From Succinivibrionaceae bacterium (GTDB lineage: Bacteria > Pseudomonadota > Gammaproteobacteria > Enterobacterales > Succinivibrionaceae): 8,135 nucleotides of DNA. Positions 1 through 7,192 of this stretch are shown in pieces (the first letter of the stretch is position 1; every line of letters begins with the position of its first letter). The stretch covers positions 1 to 8,135 of the forward strand of contig DMTG01000197.1 in the NCBI GenBank assembly GCA_003477345.1, written 5' to 3'. A model generated the notes under the pieces. That model was given only the letters and a program-made list of their open reading frames with translations. It made no database searches and was not told the DNA's origin. Made by a program: the position numbers and the translations under genes.

Positions 1-105
1 GAGCTGTTCGCATGCCCGGATATCGACGGCGGTCTGATTGGCGGAGCTTCCTTAAAGGTTCCTGATTTCACAGCCATCATTGACGCTGCTGAAAAGAATG
101 CCTAG
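1..105 (+). CDS. tpiA: Triosephosphate isomerase, C-terminal end (partial)
   Basis: The window opens inside an open frame of 34 codons ending in TAG. The residues match the C-terminus of bacterial triosephosphate isomerase: the phosphate-binding stretch [14 protein letters not shown] followed by a final helix ending AAEKNA. The cytosolic enzyme interconverts dihydroxyacetone phosphate and glyceraldehyde 3-phosphate in glycolysis. The catalytic Lys, His and Glu lie upstream, outside the window, so their integrity cannot be judged. The gene is cut only by the window edge; its stop is normal. pfkA starts 23 bp later on the same strand with no terminator between, so co-transcription is likely. 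Confidence 0.93.
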   Translation, partial: ELFACPDIDGGLIGGASLKVPDFTAIIDAAEKNA

Positions 106-128
106 TTTTAACTGAATAAAAGGTTTAT

Positions 129-1097
129 ATGTCATCTATTAAAAAAATCGGTGTCTTAACATCTGGTGGTGACGCACCAGGTATGAATCCAGCCCTGCGT
201 GCTGTAACCAGAACCGCAATTGACAGCGGTTTCGAAGTTGCCGGTATCCGTGACGGATATGCAGGCTTACATGACAACAACATCATTGAGCTTAACAAGC
301 ACTCGGTTTCAGATCTGTTAAACCGCGGCGGAACCTTTTTAGGTACTGCCCGTTTCCCTCAGTTCAAGGATCCAAAGGTTCGTGAAGAAGCTGTTGAAAT
401 CATGAAAAAGAACAAGATCGACGCTCTGGTTGTTATCGGCGGCGACGGTTCCTACATGGGAGCAAAACTGATTTCAGAACTGGGTTTCCCTTGCATCGGC
501 CTGCCTGGCACTATTGACAATGATATTGCCGGTACCGACGCTACTATCGGTTTTGATACAGCCTTGAATACTGCTGTATCCTGCATCGATAAGCTGAGAG
601 ACACCTGCTCTTCTCACAAGAGAATCAGTGTTGTTGAGGTTATGGGACATCACTGCGGTGATCTTGCTGTCTGTGCTGCCGTAGCCTGCGGTACCGAAGA
701 CTGCCTGGTTCCTGAAGTAAGCTGGAACAAGCAGGACGTCTATGATGCAATTAAAGCCGGTATTGATGCCGGCAAGCGTCATGCAATTCTGATCGTCTGC
801 GAAAATCAGACTGACGTATATCAGATGGCAAAAGAACTTGAATCCTTCACCGGACTTGAGACCCGTGCTACCGTTCTGGGCCACATTCAGCGTGGCGGAA
901 GCCCTTCAGCTATTGACCGTGTAATGGCAAGCCGTATGGGTGCTTTTGCTGTAGAACTGCTGAAGAAAGGCGAATCTGGACGCTGCGTAGGTGTTAAGCG
1001 TGGTGAGCTGGTACATAATGATATTATCGAATGTATCACCAAGATGAAACACAAGTTCATGCAGGACACTTATGATTTAGCCAAGACATTAAGATAA
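129..1097 (+). CDS. pfkA: ATP-dependent 6-phosphofructokinase
   Basis: This 322-residue protein has the usual length for bacterial PfkA, which phosphorylates fructose 6-phosphate to fructose 1,6-bisphosphate as a cytosolic homotetramer. The ATP site has [10 protein letters not shown] at residues 11-20 and GGDGS at 104-108. The catalytic loop is PGTIDND at 126-132, with D130 matching E. coli Asp127. G107 and G127 (E. coli Gly104 and Gly124) indicate ATP rather than pyrophosphate as donor. Fructose-6-phosphate ligands R165, R246, H252 and R255 and bridging R75 are present. Allosteric-site R24, R28 and R157 are kept; E. coli Arg54 is Lys here. One oddity is that the conserved MGR motif reads MGH at 172-174. 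The ATG is preceded by AAAAGG with a 5-nt gap. It follows tpiA by 23 bp and ends in an intrinsic terminator. Confidence 0.96.
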   Translation: MSSIKKIGVLTSGGDAPGMNPALRAVTRTAIDSGFEVAGIRDGYAGLHDNNIIELNKHSVSDLLNRGGTFLGTARFPQFKDPKVREEAVEIMKKNKIDALVVIGGDGSYMGAKLISELGFPCIGLPGTIDNDIAGTDATIGFDTALNTAVSCIDKLRDTCSSHKRISVVEVMGHHCGDLAVCAAVACGTEDCLVPEVSWNKQDVYDAIKAGIDAGKRHAILIVCENQTDVYQMAKELESFTGLETRATVLGHIQRGGSPSAIDRVMASRMGAFAVELLKKGESGRCVGVKRGELVHNDIIECITKMKHKFMQDTYDLAKTLR

Positions 1098-1124
1098 TAC
1101 TTTTATTTTCTTGATGGCAAAAGA

Positions 1125-1152
1125 GGATCAATTTCGTAATTGATCCTTTTTT
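1125..1152 (+). terminator. Intrinsic terminator after pfkA
   Basis: A perfect 9-bp stem (GGATCAATT with AATTGATCC) closes a TCGT tetraloop and runs straight into six T. It begins 27 bp after the pfkA stop codon and should end the tpiA-pfkA transcript. Confidence 0.92.
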
Positions 1153-1162
1153 ATTTGCGCGC

Positions 1163-1200
1163 AAAAAAATCTCCTGCCGTTTTTATAATGCAGGAGATTT
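1163..1200 (-). terminator. Intrinsic terminator after the flagellin gene
   Basis: Read on the minus strand, an 11-bp perfect stem (AAATCTCCTGC with GCAGGAGATTT) encloses a 12-nt loop and is followed by a run of T, seen as A1163-A1169 on the plus strand. It starts 20 bp beyond the flagellin stop. With the pfkA terminator it separates two converging transcripts in under 80 bp. Confidence 0.92.
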
Positions 1201-1220
1201 GTCCTAAGCCTTCAGATAAT

Positions 1221-2105
1221 TTAAGACAGCAGAGCCATAGCAGTGCCGCGCTTGGCGTTAGCCTGTGTCAGCATAGCTACCTGAGCCTGTTCGAGAACAC
1301 TGGCAGCAGCCTTATTTGATGCCTCTTCAGCCATGTCGGCATCTGCAATGCGAGACTGCGCATCAGCCATACTGATATAGGCATTGGTATTTACCGAAAT
1401 TGTAGATTCAAGCCTGTTGGAAACGGCTCCCAGTTCCCCTCTTGCTGAATCGACATAGCTGATCATTGAATCAATTGTACCAATGGCGCTTTCAGCATCT
1501 TCCTGAGTTCCTATGCTCAGTGACTGATAGGCATTGCCTTCAGCATCGGTCTGATTGAGCACAGTAGCATCGGTATTCACAGATGACAGCATCTGAGACA
1601 TACCGAACCCCTTCTCAAAAGTAGAAGAAGCATCGATAGTATCGCCTGCATTTGGCCCTACCTGAGACACAACCTCACTGGCACTTCCATCTAGCATTGG
1701 AGTGCCGTTATAAGTTGTATTCTGTGCAATATGATCTACTTCCTGAGCCATCTGATCCATTTCCTGCTGCATGGCAGCACGATCACTATCAGAATAAGTG
1801 CCGTTGGCAGACTGCACAGCTAAAGAGCGCATTGACTGCAAAGCCTCTGTTGTGCCTGACAGGGCACTCTCGGCTATCTGATTATAGGCAATACTGTAAT
1901 TGGCATTTCTATTTGCCTGATTTAGCCCCTCAAGCTGCGACAGCATCCTATCTGAAATCTGTAAACCTGCTGCATCATCTTTAGCCGAATTTATTCTCTT
2001 TCCTGATGACAAGCGTTCATAGATGGTATCCAGAGTATTCTGCGTCTTATTAAGGTTGTTAATTCCACTTGATACGGCTGAACTGGAATTTACACTCATA
2101 GACAT
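1221..2105 (-). CDS. fliC: Flagellin, short form with conserved D0/D1 ends
   Basis: This 294-residue protein is the filament subunit of the flagellum, exported by the flagellar type III apparatus without a cleaved signal peptide. The N-terminal D0/D1 segment carries the hallmark ERLSSGKRINSAKDDAAG at 30-47 and LAVQSANGT at 95-103. The C-terminal segment (about 205-294) ends in a helix rich in Ala, Gln and Leu, closing TAMALLS. The central part (about 135-205) is small, so the outer D2/D3 domains are minimal compared with the roughly 490-residue Salmonella FliC. The first ATG is chosen because GGAGAGG lies 8 nt upstream; a second ATG two codons on is less well placed. A sigma-28 promoter and its own terminator make it monocistronic. 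No capping or chaperone genes adjoin it in the window. Residue S91 replaces an Arg important for TLR5 recognition in Salmonella. Confidence 0.95.
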   Translation of the reverse strand: MSMSVNSSSAVSSGINNLNKTQNTLDTIYERLSSGKRINSAKDDAAGLQISDRMLSQLEGLNQANRNANYSIAYNQIAESALSGTTEALQSMRSLAVQSANGTYSDSDRAAMQQEMDQMAQEVDHIAQNTTYNGTPMLDGSASEVVSQVGPNAGDTIDASSTFEKGFGMSQMLSSVNTDATVLNQTDAEGNAYQSLSIGTQEDAESAIGTIDSMISYVDSARGELGAVSNRLESTISVNTNAYISMADAQSRIADADMAEEASNKAAASVLEQAQVAMLTQANAKRGTAMALLS

Positions 2106-2126
2106 TTTAATTTCCTCTCCTAATTT

Positions 2127-2164
2127 GGGTAATCACCTACCCCGGCTAATACACTATCTTAGCC
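2127..2164 (-). other. Two tandem hairpins in the flagellin mRNA leader
   Basis: Just upstream of the flagellin Shine-Dalgarno sequence the leader can form two adjacent hairpins. One has a 6-bp stem, GGCTAA with TTAGCC (2144-2149 and 2159-2164), and a 9-nt loop. The other has a 5-bp stem, GGGTA with TACCC (2127-2131 and 2138-2142), and a 6-nt loop. They end 6 nt from the GGAGAGG ribosome site. Several GGA triplets in the same leader resemble CsrA contact points. Pairing is seen directly; a regulatory role is inferred. Confidence 0.45.
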
Positions 2165-2221
2165 ATACGACAATTTCACCAGATCTAATAAATCCTACAG
2201 CTACTCTTATCCTTATATCAG

Positions 2222-2248
2222 TTAACGGCCCAAAAAGTTTACACTTTA
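2222..2248 (-). promoter_or_regulatory. Sigma-28 (FliA) promoter for the flagellin gene
   Basis: On the minus strand the sequence reads TAAAGTGT, an 11-nt spacer, then GCCGTTAA. The enterobacterial FliA consensus is TAAAGTTT-N11-GCCGATAA, so each box differs at one position and the spacer is exact. Transcription should start near 2213-2216, giving a leader of about 110 nt. This puts the flagellin among late (class 3) flagellar genes. Confidence 0.88.
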
Positions 2249-2294
2249 ATTAATTAAGTATTGCAATATCAGAAAGATAAATATATTGATAACA

Positions 2295-2316
2295 ATTTGT
2301 GATTAATATCACATTT
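2295..2316. promoter_or_regulatory. CRP (cAMP receptor protein) type binding site
   Basis: The palindrome TGTGA-N6-TCACA occurs with both half-sites perfect at 2298-2302 and 2309-2313, and with A/T-rich flanks as in the 22-bp E. coli consensus. Its centre is at 2305.5, about 91 bp upstream of the expected flagellin start, close to the -92.5 position at which class I CRP sites can act. The only other neighbour is the 3' end of the sugar kinase gene, so the flagellin is the natural target. Confidence 0.65.
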
Positions 2317-2325
2317 TGTTTCTCT

Positions 2326-2369
2326 AAAAAACAAAAAACTCGCTATATTTTGAATTTTCAGCGAGTTTT
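2326..2369 (-). terminator. Intrinsic terminator after the ribokinase-like gene
   Basis: On the minus strand AAAACTCGCT pairs with AGCGAGTTTT in a 10-bp stem with a 15-nt loop, followed by more T (TTGTTTTTT overall). It begins 23 bp after the kinase stop codon and lies between that gene and the CRP-like site. Confidence 0.85.
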
Positions 2370-2392
2370 CTGAATCCAGGATGAGTTCTTAA

Positions 2393-3310
2393 TTAAGGCT
2401 CTGTTTTATAAAGAGCAGAACTTAATACTTCAGACATCTTAGGAATAGAGGTGGCAGCGCCCTTTCTGGTTACAGAAATCGCTGCTGCACAAGATGCCTG
2501 TTTCATGGCTACCTTAATGTCCTCCCCGTCGGCAAGAGCATGAACCAGATAACCTGTATAGGTATCACCAGATCCGGTAGTATCAACCGCATTTACTTTA
2601 TAGCAGCCAAAATAAACCGCATCAGCGTTCGGAGCCTTAAATACTGATCCTCTGGTACCTAATGTAAGAACTATATTGGTAGCAGGCAGCTTTTTGCTTA
2701 TAGACTCAATCAGTACATCTGCAGGAGAATCTGAGCTTATACCGCCTATACCTGCACCTTCGACCTCATTTACGAATAAATAGGAGCACAGTTCCAAAGG
2801 CAGTTCTAAGAGCTTCTCATTGAAAGGAGAAACATTGAATACGATGCGCATGCCTTTTTTGTAACCTGCTCGCATAATATATTCAAGCTCATTTATTTCA
2901 TTCTGCAGGATCAGTATGTCGCCTTTGCCGAAATGATTTAAGGTATCGTCTACCTCATCACGCTTAATACTCTGGTTGGCACCGCCATATAAAAGGATAG
3001 AATTCTGTCCTTTCTTATCCACCATAATAACTGTATGACCGGTAGCCACGTCATGATGACGTACAAAATCGGTATTGACTCCAGCATCCTTCAGTACATC
3101 GAGAAGCATCTGGCCGTCCTGCAGTCCGACTGCACCAGCATGATAGACTTCAGCACCTGCTTTTGAAGCCGCTACAGACTGATTCAGACCTTTACCGCCA
3201 GGAAAAATCTCTCTTTTGAAAGATGGCTCTGTTTCACCTGGCTGTAACATGTGATCTACAGAATATACATTATCAATGTTCAATGAACCAAAATTTAAAA
3301 TCTTTACCAT
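2393..3310 (-). CDS. Ribokinase-like PfkB-family sugar kinase
   Basis: The 305-residue protein has the usual length for ribokinase, a cytosolic enzyme that phosphorylates a free sugar with ATP. Family motifs occur in order: FGSLNID at 7-13 with the sugar-contacting Asp, GGKGLNQ at 38-44, QNEIN at 136-140, VNEVEG at 180-185, TLGTRGS at 216-222, and DTTGSGD at 243-249 with catalytic base D249. The C-terminal AAAISVTRKGA at 275-285 closely matches E. coli RbsK. The ATG at 3310 is preferred because it places the first strand where ribokinases begin and has AGG 6 nt upstream; the frame also extends to a GTG at 3346 with no such support. No rbs transporter, repressor or isomerase lies nearby, so ribose is a reasonable but unproven substrate. 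The gene has its own terminator and a candidate promoter. Confidence 0.87.
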   Translation of the reverse strand: MVKILNFGSLNIDNVYSVDHMLQPGETEPSFKREIFPGGKGLNQSVAASKAGAEVYHAGAVGLQDGQMLLDVLKDAGVNTDFVRHHDVATGHTVIMVDKKGQNSILLYGGANQSIKRDEVDDTLNHFGKGDILILQNEINELEYIMRAGYKKGMRIVFNVSPFNEKLLELPLELCSYLFVNEVEGAGIGGISSDSPADVLIESISKKLPATNIVLTLGTRGSVFKAPNADAVYFGCYKVNAVDTTGSGDTYTGYLVHALADGEDIKVAMKQASCAAAISVTRKGAATSIPKMSEVLSSALYKTEP

Positions 3311-3365
3311 AGGTCGCCTAATGTTTGTTTTATTGTTGGAGAACACTTGTTATAAAGTAATTATA

Positions 3366-3395
3366 TATATAAAGATAGTGCCAGAAAGCAGGCAA
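3366..3395 (-). promoter_or_regulatory. Candidate sigma-70 promoter for the kinase gene
   Basis: On the minus strand TTGCCT (3390-3395) is followed after 18 nt by TATATA (3366-3371), or after 17 nt by TTATAT. A perfect TATAAT lies slightly further downstream (3360-3365) but has no -35 at the right distance. The A/T-rich setting makes chance matches likely. Confidence 0.35.
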
Positions 3396-3596
3396 TTCAA
3401 TCAAATAATTTTAAGAATATTAACAGATTCTCATTCTTTATTTAAGCACTAAAAATATTTTTTAGTTTTGATCGTTTGTACAAAGGAAATAGCCTTTTGT
3501 TATTTGTGTTTCTTTGTTTAAGAAAATTAGAAGGCATTTTTCAACAAGCTTATGCGCTATATGACGGATATGTTACTCTGAAATAATAACTTTTAT

Positions 3597-3618
3597 AAAC
3601 GTCCTTCTCTTTAAAACC
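3597..3618 (+). repeat. Left arm of a 22-bp imperfect inverted repeat
   Basis: The reverse complement of these 22 bases matches 7193-7214 at 18 of 22 positions, including the uninterrupted block GACGTTT and the block AAAGAGA. This arm lies 44 bp beyond the primase-helicase stop codon. The match is seen directly; what the repeat does is unknown. Confidence 0.45.
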
Positions 3619-3662
3619 ATTTCTGATTAAAGAATCAGGTAAATTATAAAAATTTAGCGCAG

Positions 3663-6600
3663 TTATTTTCCTAATATTTCGGCTGCGGCTTTTATTGATT
3701 TAAATCGTAGTAGAGTTTCTTCTTTTTTTACGCCCTCAATAAAATTGCTTCCATACCATATAAGTTCCCTATCGATTACCATAAAATTACCAGTTCTGTA
3801 GTTTTTTTTATATAGAATGACTCCTGTACTTGAGCATATATCCTCAATGTTTCTAAAAGAATCCGAACACACGGATGCTGATGTAACAATAGAAATTTTT
3901 ACTCCAGACTGCATAACAAAAGAATGCCTATTTATAACAGCAAGCAAAACATCCTCACTAACAGCATCAGATAAAAATACAATTTCTTTTTGTGCATGAC
4001 TTATATCAATATGAAACTGGTTAGAATAGTCACTACCGTCAAAAAAAGTTTTTATCTCCTCTGAAGTCCTCTGATAATTTAATAGTGAGGGTATTGAAGA
4101 AAAGCCTATTTTTTTGTAGGTAGTAAGTCTTTTTTTAAACATGCTAGATAGAATACTTACTTGGTCATCTACATAATCATAGATAATAACGTCTTTTTTT
4201 CCTGCATAATCTCGATTAAGCCTTCCTGCATATTGCTCTACATTATTTTTTGATGATATTGGAGAGGTCAAAAAAAGAGTATCTAATCTTGGATAATTAA
4301 AACCCTCGCCAATATACTGACCAGTAGCAATTAATATTAAAGATTCATCATCAGGAACTTGTTTCAATCTTGACAGAGAATTTCGTTTTTCTTCTGCAGA
4401 TAAATCCCCAATAAGAAGTATTATATGGTTGGCACATTCCCTTAAAGAATCGAAAAGTACTCTGGCGTGTTCTACTCTCCGAGTAAGCACAAGCGGCGTT
4501 CTATTGTTTAAAATAGCATCCTTTATATCAGAAACTATAATCTCATTTCTTCTTTTATCTTTTGTTATTTCATTTGTGATCTCATTAAATGACAACTGCT
4601 TTGGAAACATAGTGAAAGGAATAAATCTTGATATCACAAAATGAGGAATACCCTGGAGATTTACTTTATCAATGGCAGTAAATCTGTACCGTGTGGGGCC
4701 AAATAGGTAATATAACTTTTTATCTAGGCCGTCTTGCCTTGAGGGAGTTGCCGAAAACCCAAAGAAATAATTAGAATTTATCTGAGATAGAGCATCAAAA
4801 TAACTTTCTGCGGCGCTGTGATGACATTCGTCAACAATGACTAATCCATATTTTTTAACAAGTTCTTTTATATTCCCATATGCTCCTAGCGACTGAACCA
4901 TAACAACATCAATTATTGAGTTTAATGTATTTTTTTTAGAACTTAAAAAACCATATATTGATTTTCGTTTAAGAATTCTACCTTTTGCAGTTTTGTATGT
5001 TGGTATAGTTTCATTCACGATAAGAAATTTATCAAAGTCTTCAAGCCAGTTTAAAGCAATAGCTTCACTGTTAACTACAATAAGAGTATTTACTTTTAGT
5101 TTTGAAATAATATATGCACCAACTACTGTTTTACCAAATGCGGTTGCTGCTTGAAGAATACCATGATTGTATTTTAGTAAGGTCTGCACAGCCTGCTGCT
5201 GTTCACTATATAGTTGACCATTAAAACTTACATTTATTTTTGTGCCTTTATTTAAATGATCTATAACCTCATAATTTACATAATTTAATTTCAGAATTCT
5301 TTCAAGATTAGAAATAAGGCCACGAGGAATCCCAAGATATCCTTTTTCTTCTGTAAAACATGAAATTATTCTTGGAGTATTTAAGTTTGAATACCCCATT
5401 CGAAGATTCTTATAAAACTCCTGATTAAAAAAGGAGGAAAAACGTCTTAACTGGTTTAAGAACCTGGGCTTGACAGTATCTTCTTTTATAAAAATTCTGT
5501 GAGATAGATTTAATACGACTTTTTCTTTTAGCAGATCTTCTCTTTTGAAAACAATTTGGGTTTTAATTGCAGATTTGCCATCAATAACATTCATTGGACA
5601 CATGGATTCTGAATTACTTTGTAAAAAAGACGATTCTGAGGATTTTGCTTTAGAAAACTGTAACTGATTCTTGTCTGAATATTGCGAATTATAAACCTCC
5701 TTACTACAAGACGTTATTTCAGACGTGTCCTCTAATTCGTCAACGTCGAAAAAGGCCCCATACTGATTATTTGGAGAAAAATTCCATATTTCTAAACACG
5801 AAACAACAAAATCACGATTTAATTTATCAGTAGAAAATAAGGCAGAAAACTGATCCTGGAAAATTTCAAAATTATCATCTAAAAAAGCGCTATTTCCATT
5901 TAATAAGGCTTTGCCCTGTAATGGCAGAGCAACAAGATTACCCAATCCGCCTTCTGGAAGTTTATCTGATGCGGGGATCATTCGATCATAAGTTTTAAAG
6001 CTTTTTAGATTTACTTCATCTGAACCACATGTTAAAACGGCATTACCAAATTCTCTTACGAGCTTAACCTCAATTGCTTCAGAAAAGAAGATCCATATAT
6101 GATAACCTTTACCAGAACGAGAGCGTTCTAGTAAATGAGGAATTCTGAAAATATTAAGCATTGATATTAGAGCTTTAACATCATCAATAACTTGCTTTTG
6201 AGTGTCTATGTTGGAATCTGTTTTTTTGTCCCCTTTATCTAATGACTTAGTGGCATCAGATTGAGCTTTTGATAATGCCACATTATTTAACGATTTACTT
6301 TTAATGCTATCTGATGAGTGATCGTCAAAATCAAAAACAAGAAAATAACATTTTTCGTCTAACAATATCGGATAGATGCCTACTACGTCAGAACAGTTAT
6401 CCTTAAATCCCAGCATATGCGCTGTTAATGCTTTATTGGTTAAAGGCTTGTACGATTTATATTTGCATTCTGAACACTGAAATCTAGACTGATTTTTCAA
6501 AGTAGTAGAATGAATATCTTTAGTATTGTTACCAAAAGATCCTTCGTTGCCGTGCTGATAATTATTATATTTTATAGCTTTTAGGCAGATCTCTGCTTTA

Positions 6601-7154
6601 AAAAAATTATAACATTGCGGATAATAAGCATATTTGCCTGTCTTAGGATTACACTTCCCTGCCCTGTTTGCATACACATCATCTCTTCCGTGAAAATATG
6701 AGCGAAACCTGTCACAAAGAGCACTTGTGATTTTAGGAAGAAATACCCTTCTACTACTAGAATAGACAGTATTAGGCTGCCTTTCTGCTGTGTTATATAA
6801 GTTTTCAGATGTATGAAAATTCTCTAAATCATTTGCTTCGGGTACTAATACATTTTTTGATGAATTTAATTCTAAATGTGATGCCTGTTCATTATTATCA
6901 CTGATTTCGCGACTTTTATTAGAGATTGATTCTTGGGAATTTATATTGTCAGAATTTTTTAGATTTGTATTTATATGCGCATTAGATATTTCATTATGAA
7001 ATTCGTTGGTATTCTGAATTGATCTTGAATATTTTTCATAATCCTCAAATTCAAGCCCCTGCTTTTGTAACAAGTGTTGCAGATAACCGATATAACTCTC
7101 TTGAAAAAATATTTTACCTTGTAATTTGAAAAGGGCCTCGTCTTTTTCATCCAT
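3663..7154 (-). CDS. TOTE-type AEP primase / SF2 helicase / PLD-like fusion protein
   Basis: This 1163-residue protein belongs to the family Pfam annotates as TOTE conflict-system archaeo-eukaryotic primase. Residues 5-35 look like a short coiled coil; 45-130 are a Ser/Asn-rich linker. The AEP domain (about 145-440) has FRSYFHGRDDVYA at 150-162, a probable zinc site (C190, C227, C230), the metal-binding DFD at 275-277, SGKGYH at 347-352 with catalytic His352, and YDRMIP at 389-394. A linking segment with TPRIISC leads to the SF2 helicase (about 645-1010): Walker A ATAFGKT 670-676, DECHH 775-779, SATP 801-804, QYAGRLNR 974-981. The PLD-like domain (1044-1163) has a degenerate motif, TxN...D at 1121-1128 followed by WYGS. 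The ATG has GGAG 8 nt upstream. Sampled 60-base lines are about 33% GC against 48% in pfkA, suggesting transfer. Anti-phage or anti-plasmid defence is inferred from the family. Confidence 0.85.
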   Translation of the reverse strand: MDEKDEALFKLQGKIFFQESYIGYLQHLLQKQGLEFEDYEKYSRSIQNTNEFHNEISNAHINTNLKNSDNINSQESISNKSREISDNNEQASHLELNSSKNVLVPEANDLENFHTSENLYNTAERQPNTVYSSSRRVFLPKITSALCDRFRSYFHGRDDVYANRAGKCNPKTGKYAYYPQCYNFFKAEICLKAIKYNNYQHGNEGSFGNNTKDIHSTTLKNQSRFQCSECKYKSYKPLTNKALTAHMLGFKDNCSDVVGIYPILLDEKCYFLVFDFDDHSSDSIKSKSLNNVALSKAQSDATKSLDKGDKKTDSNIDTQKQVIDDVKALISMLNIFRIPHLLERSRSGKGYHIWIFFSEAIEVKLVREFGNAVLTCGSDEVNLKSFKTYDRMIPASDKLPEGGLGNLVALPLQGKALLNGNSAFLDDNFEIFQDQFSALFSTDKLNRDFVVSCLEIWNFSPNNQYGAFFDVDELEDTSEITSCSKEVYNSQYSDKNQLQFSKAKSSESSFLQSNSESMCPMNVIDGKSAIKTQIVFKREDLLKEKVVLNLSHRIFIKEDTVKPRFLNQLRRFSSFFNQEFYKNLRMGYSNLNTPRIISCFTEEKGYLGIPRGLISNLERILKLNYVNYEVIDHLNKGTKINVSFNGQLYSEQQQAVQTLLKYNHGILQAATAFGKTVVGAYIISKLKVNTLIVVNSEAIALNWLEDFDKFLIVNETIPTYKTAKGRILKRKSIYGFLSSKKNTLNSIIDVVMVQSLGAYGNIKELVKKYGLVIVDECHHSAAESYFDALSQINSNYFFGFSATPSRQDGLDKKLYYLFGPTRYRFTAIDKVNLQGIPHFVISRFIPFTMFPKQLSFNEITNEITKDKRRNEIIVSDIKDAILNNRTPLVLTRRVEHARVLFDSLRECANHIILLIGDLSAEEKRNSLSRLKQVPDDESLILIATGQYIGEGFNYPRLDTLFLTSPISSKNNVEQYAGRLNRDYAGKKDVIIYDYVDDQVSILSSMFKKRLTTYKKIGFSSIPSLLNYQRTSEEIKTFFDGSDYSNQFHIDISHAQKEIVFLSDAVSEDVLLAVINRHSFVMQSGVKISIVTSASVCSDSFRNIEDICSSTGVILYKKNYRTGNFMVIDRELIWYGSNFIEGVKKEETLLRFKSIKAAAEILGK

Positions 7155-7192
7155 GATAACGACTCCAACTCAATTAAAGTCAGTGAAAAATA

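Larger units (their letters stand above)
3311..3662. other. AT-rich intergenic region between primase-helicase and kinase genes
   Basis: No credible gene was found in these 352 bases; the open frames are short and lack ribosome sites. The region holds a candidate kinase promoter near 3366-3395, an A/T-only hairpin (8-bp arms 3448-3455 and 3459-3466, 3-nt loop), a small hairpin just after the primase-helicase stop (CTGATT with AATCAG, 3623-3638, no T run) and the left arm of the flanking inverted repeat (3597-3618). No strong terminator for the primase-helicase gene is visible, so its transcript may run on toward the kinase gene. Confidence 0.6.

Noticed and set aside
474..884. A 136-codon minus-strand open frame opposite pfkA, and a 60-codon one at 887-1069
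   Set aside because: They are antisense to a clear enzyme gene, with no recognisable motif and no ribosome site support.
1652..2253. Plus-strand open frames of 110 and 76 codons opposite the flagellin gene and its leader
   Set aside because: They lie opposite a well-supported flagellin and its sigma-28 promoter, and their products show no family features.
3311..3346. Twelve extra N-terminal codons for the sugar kinase, starting at a GTG
   Set aside because: Ribokinases start right before the first beta strand; the internal ATG at 3310 has an AGG at good spacing, while the GTG has none.
3623..3638. Hairpin CTGATT with AATCAG just after the primase-helicase stop as a terminator
   Set aside because: The stem is only 6 bp, low in GC, and not followed by a T run on the minus strand.
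3347..3662. CRISPR array, tRNA or insertion sequence in the intergenic regions
   Set aside because: No regularly spaced repeats, cloverleaf pattern or transposase fragment was seen in either long intergenic stretch.
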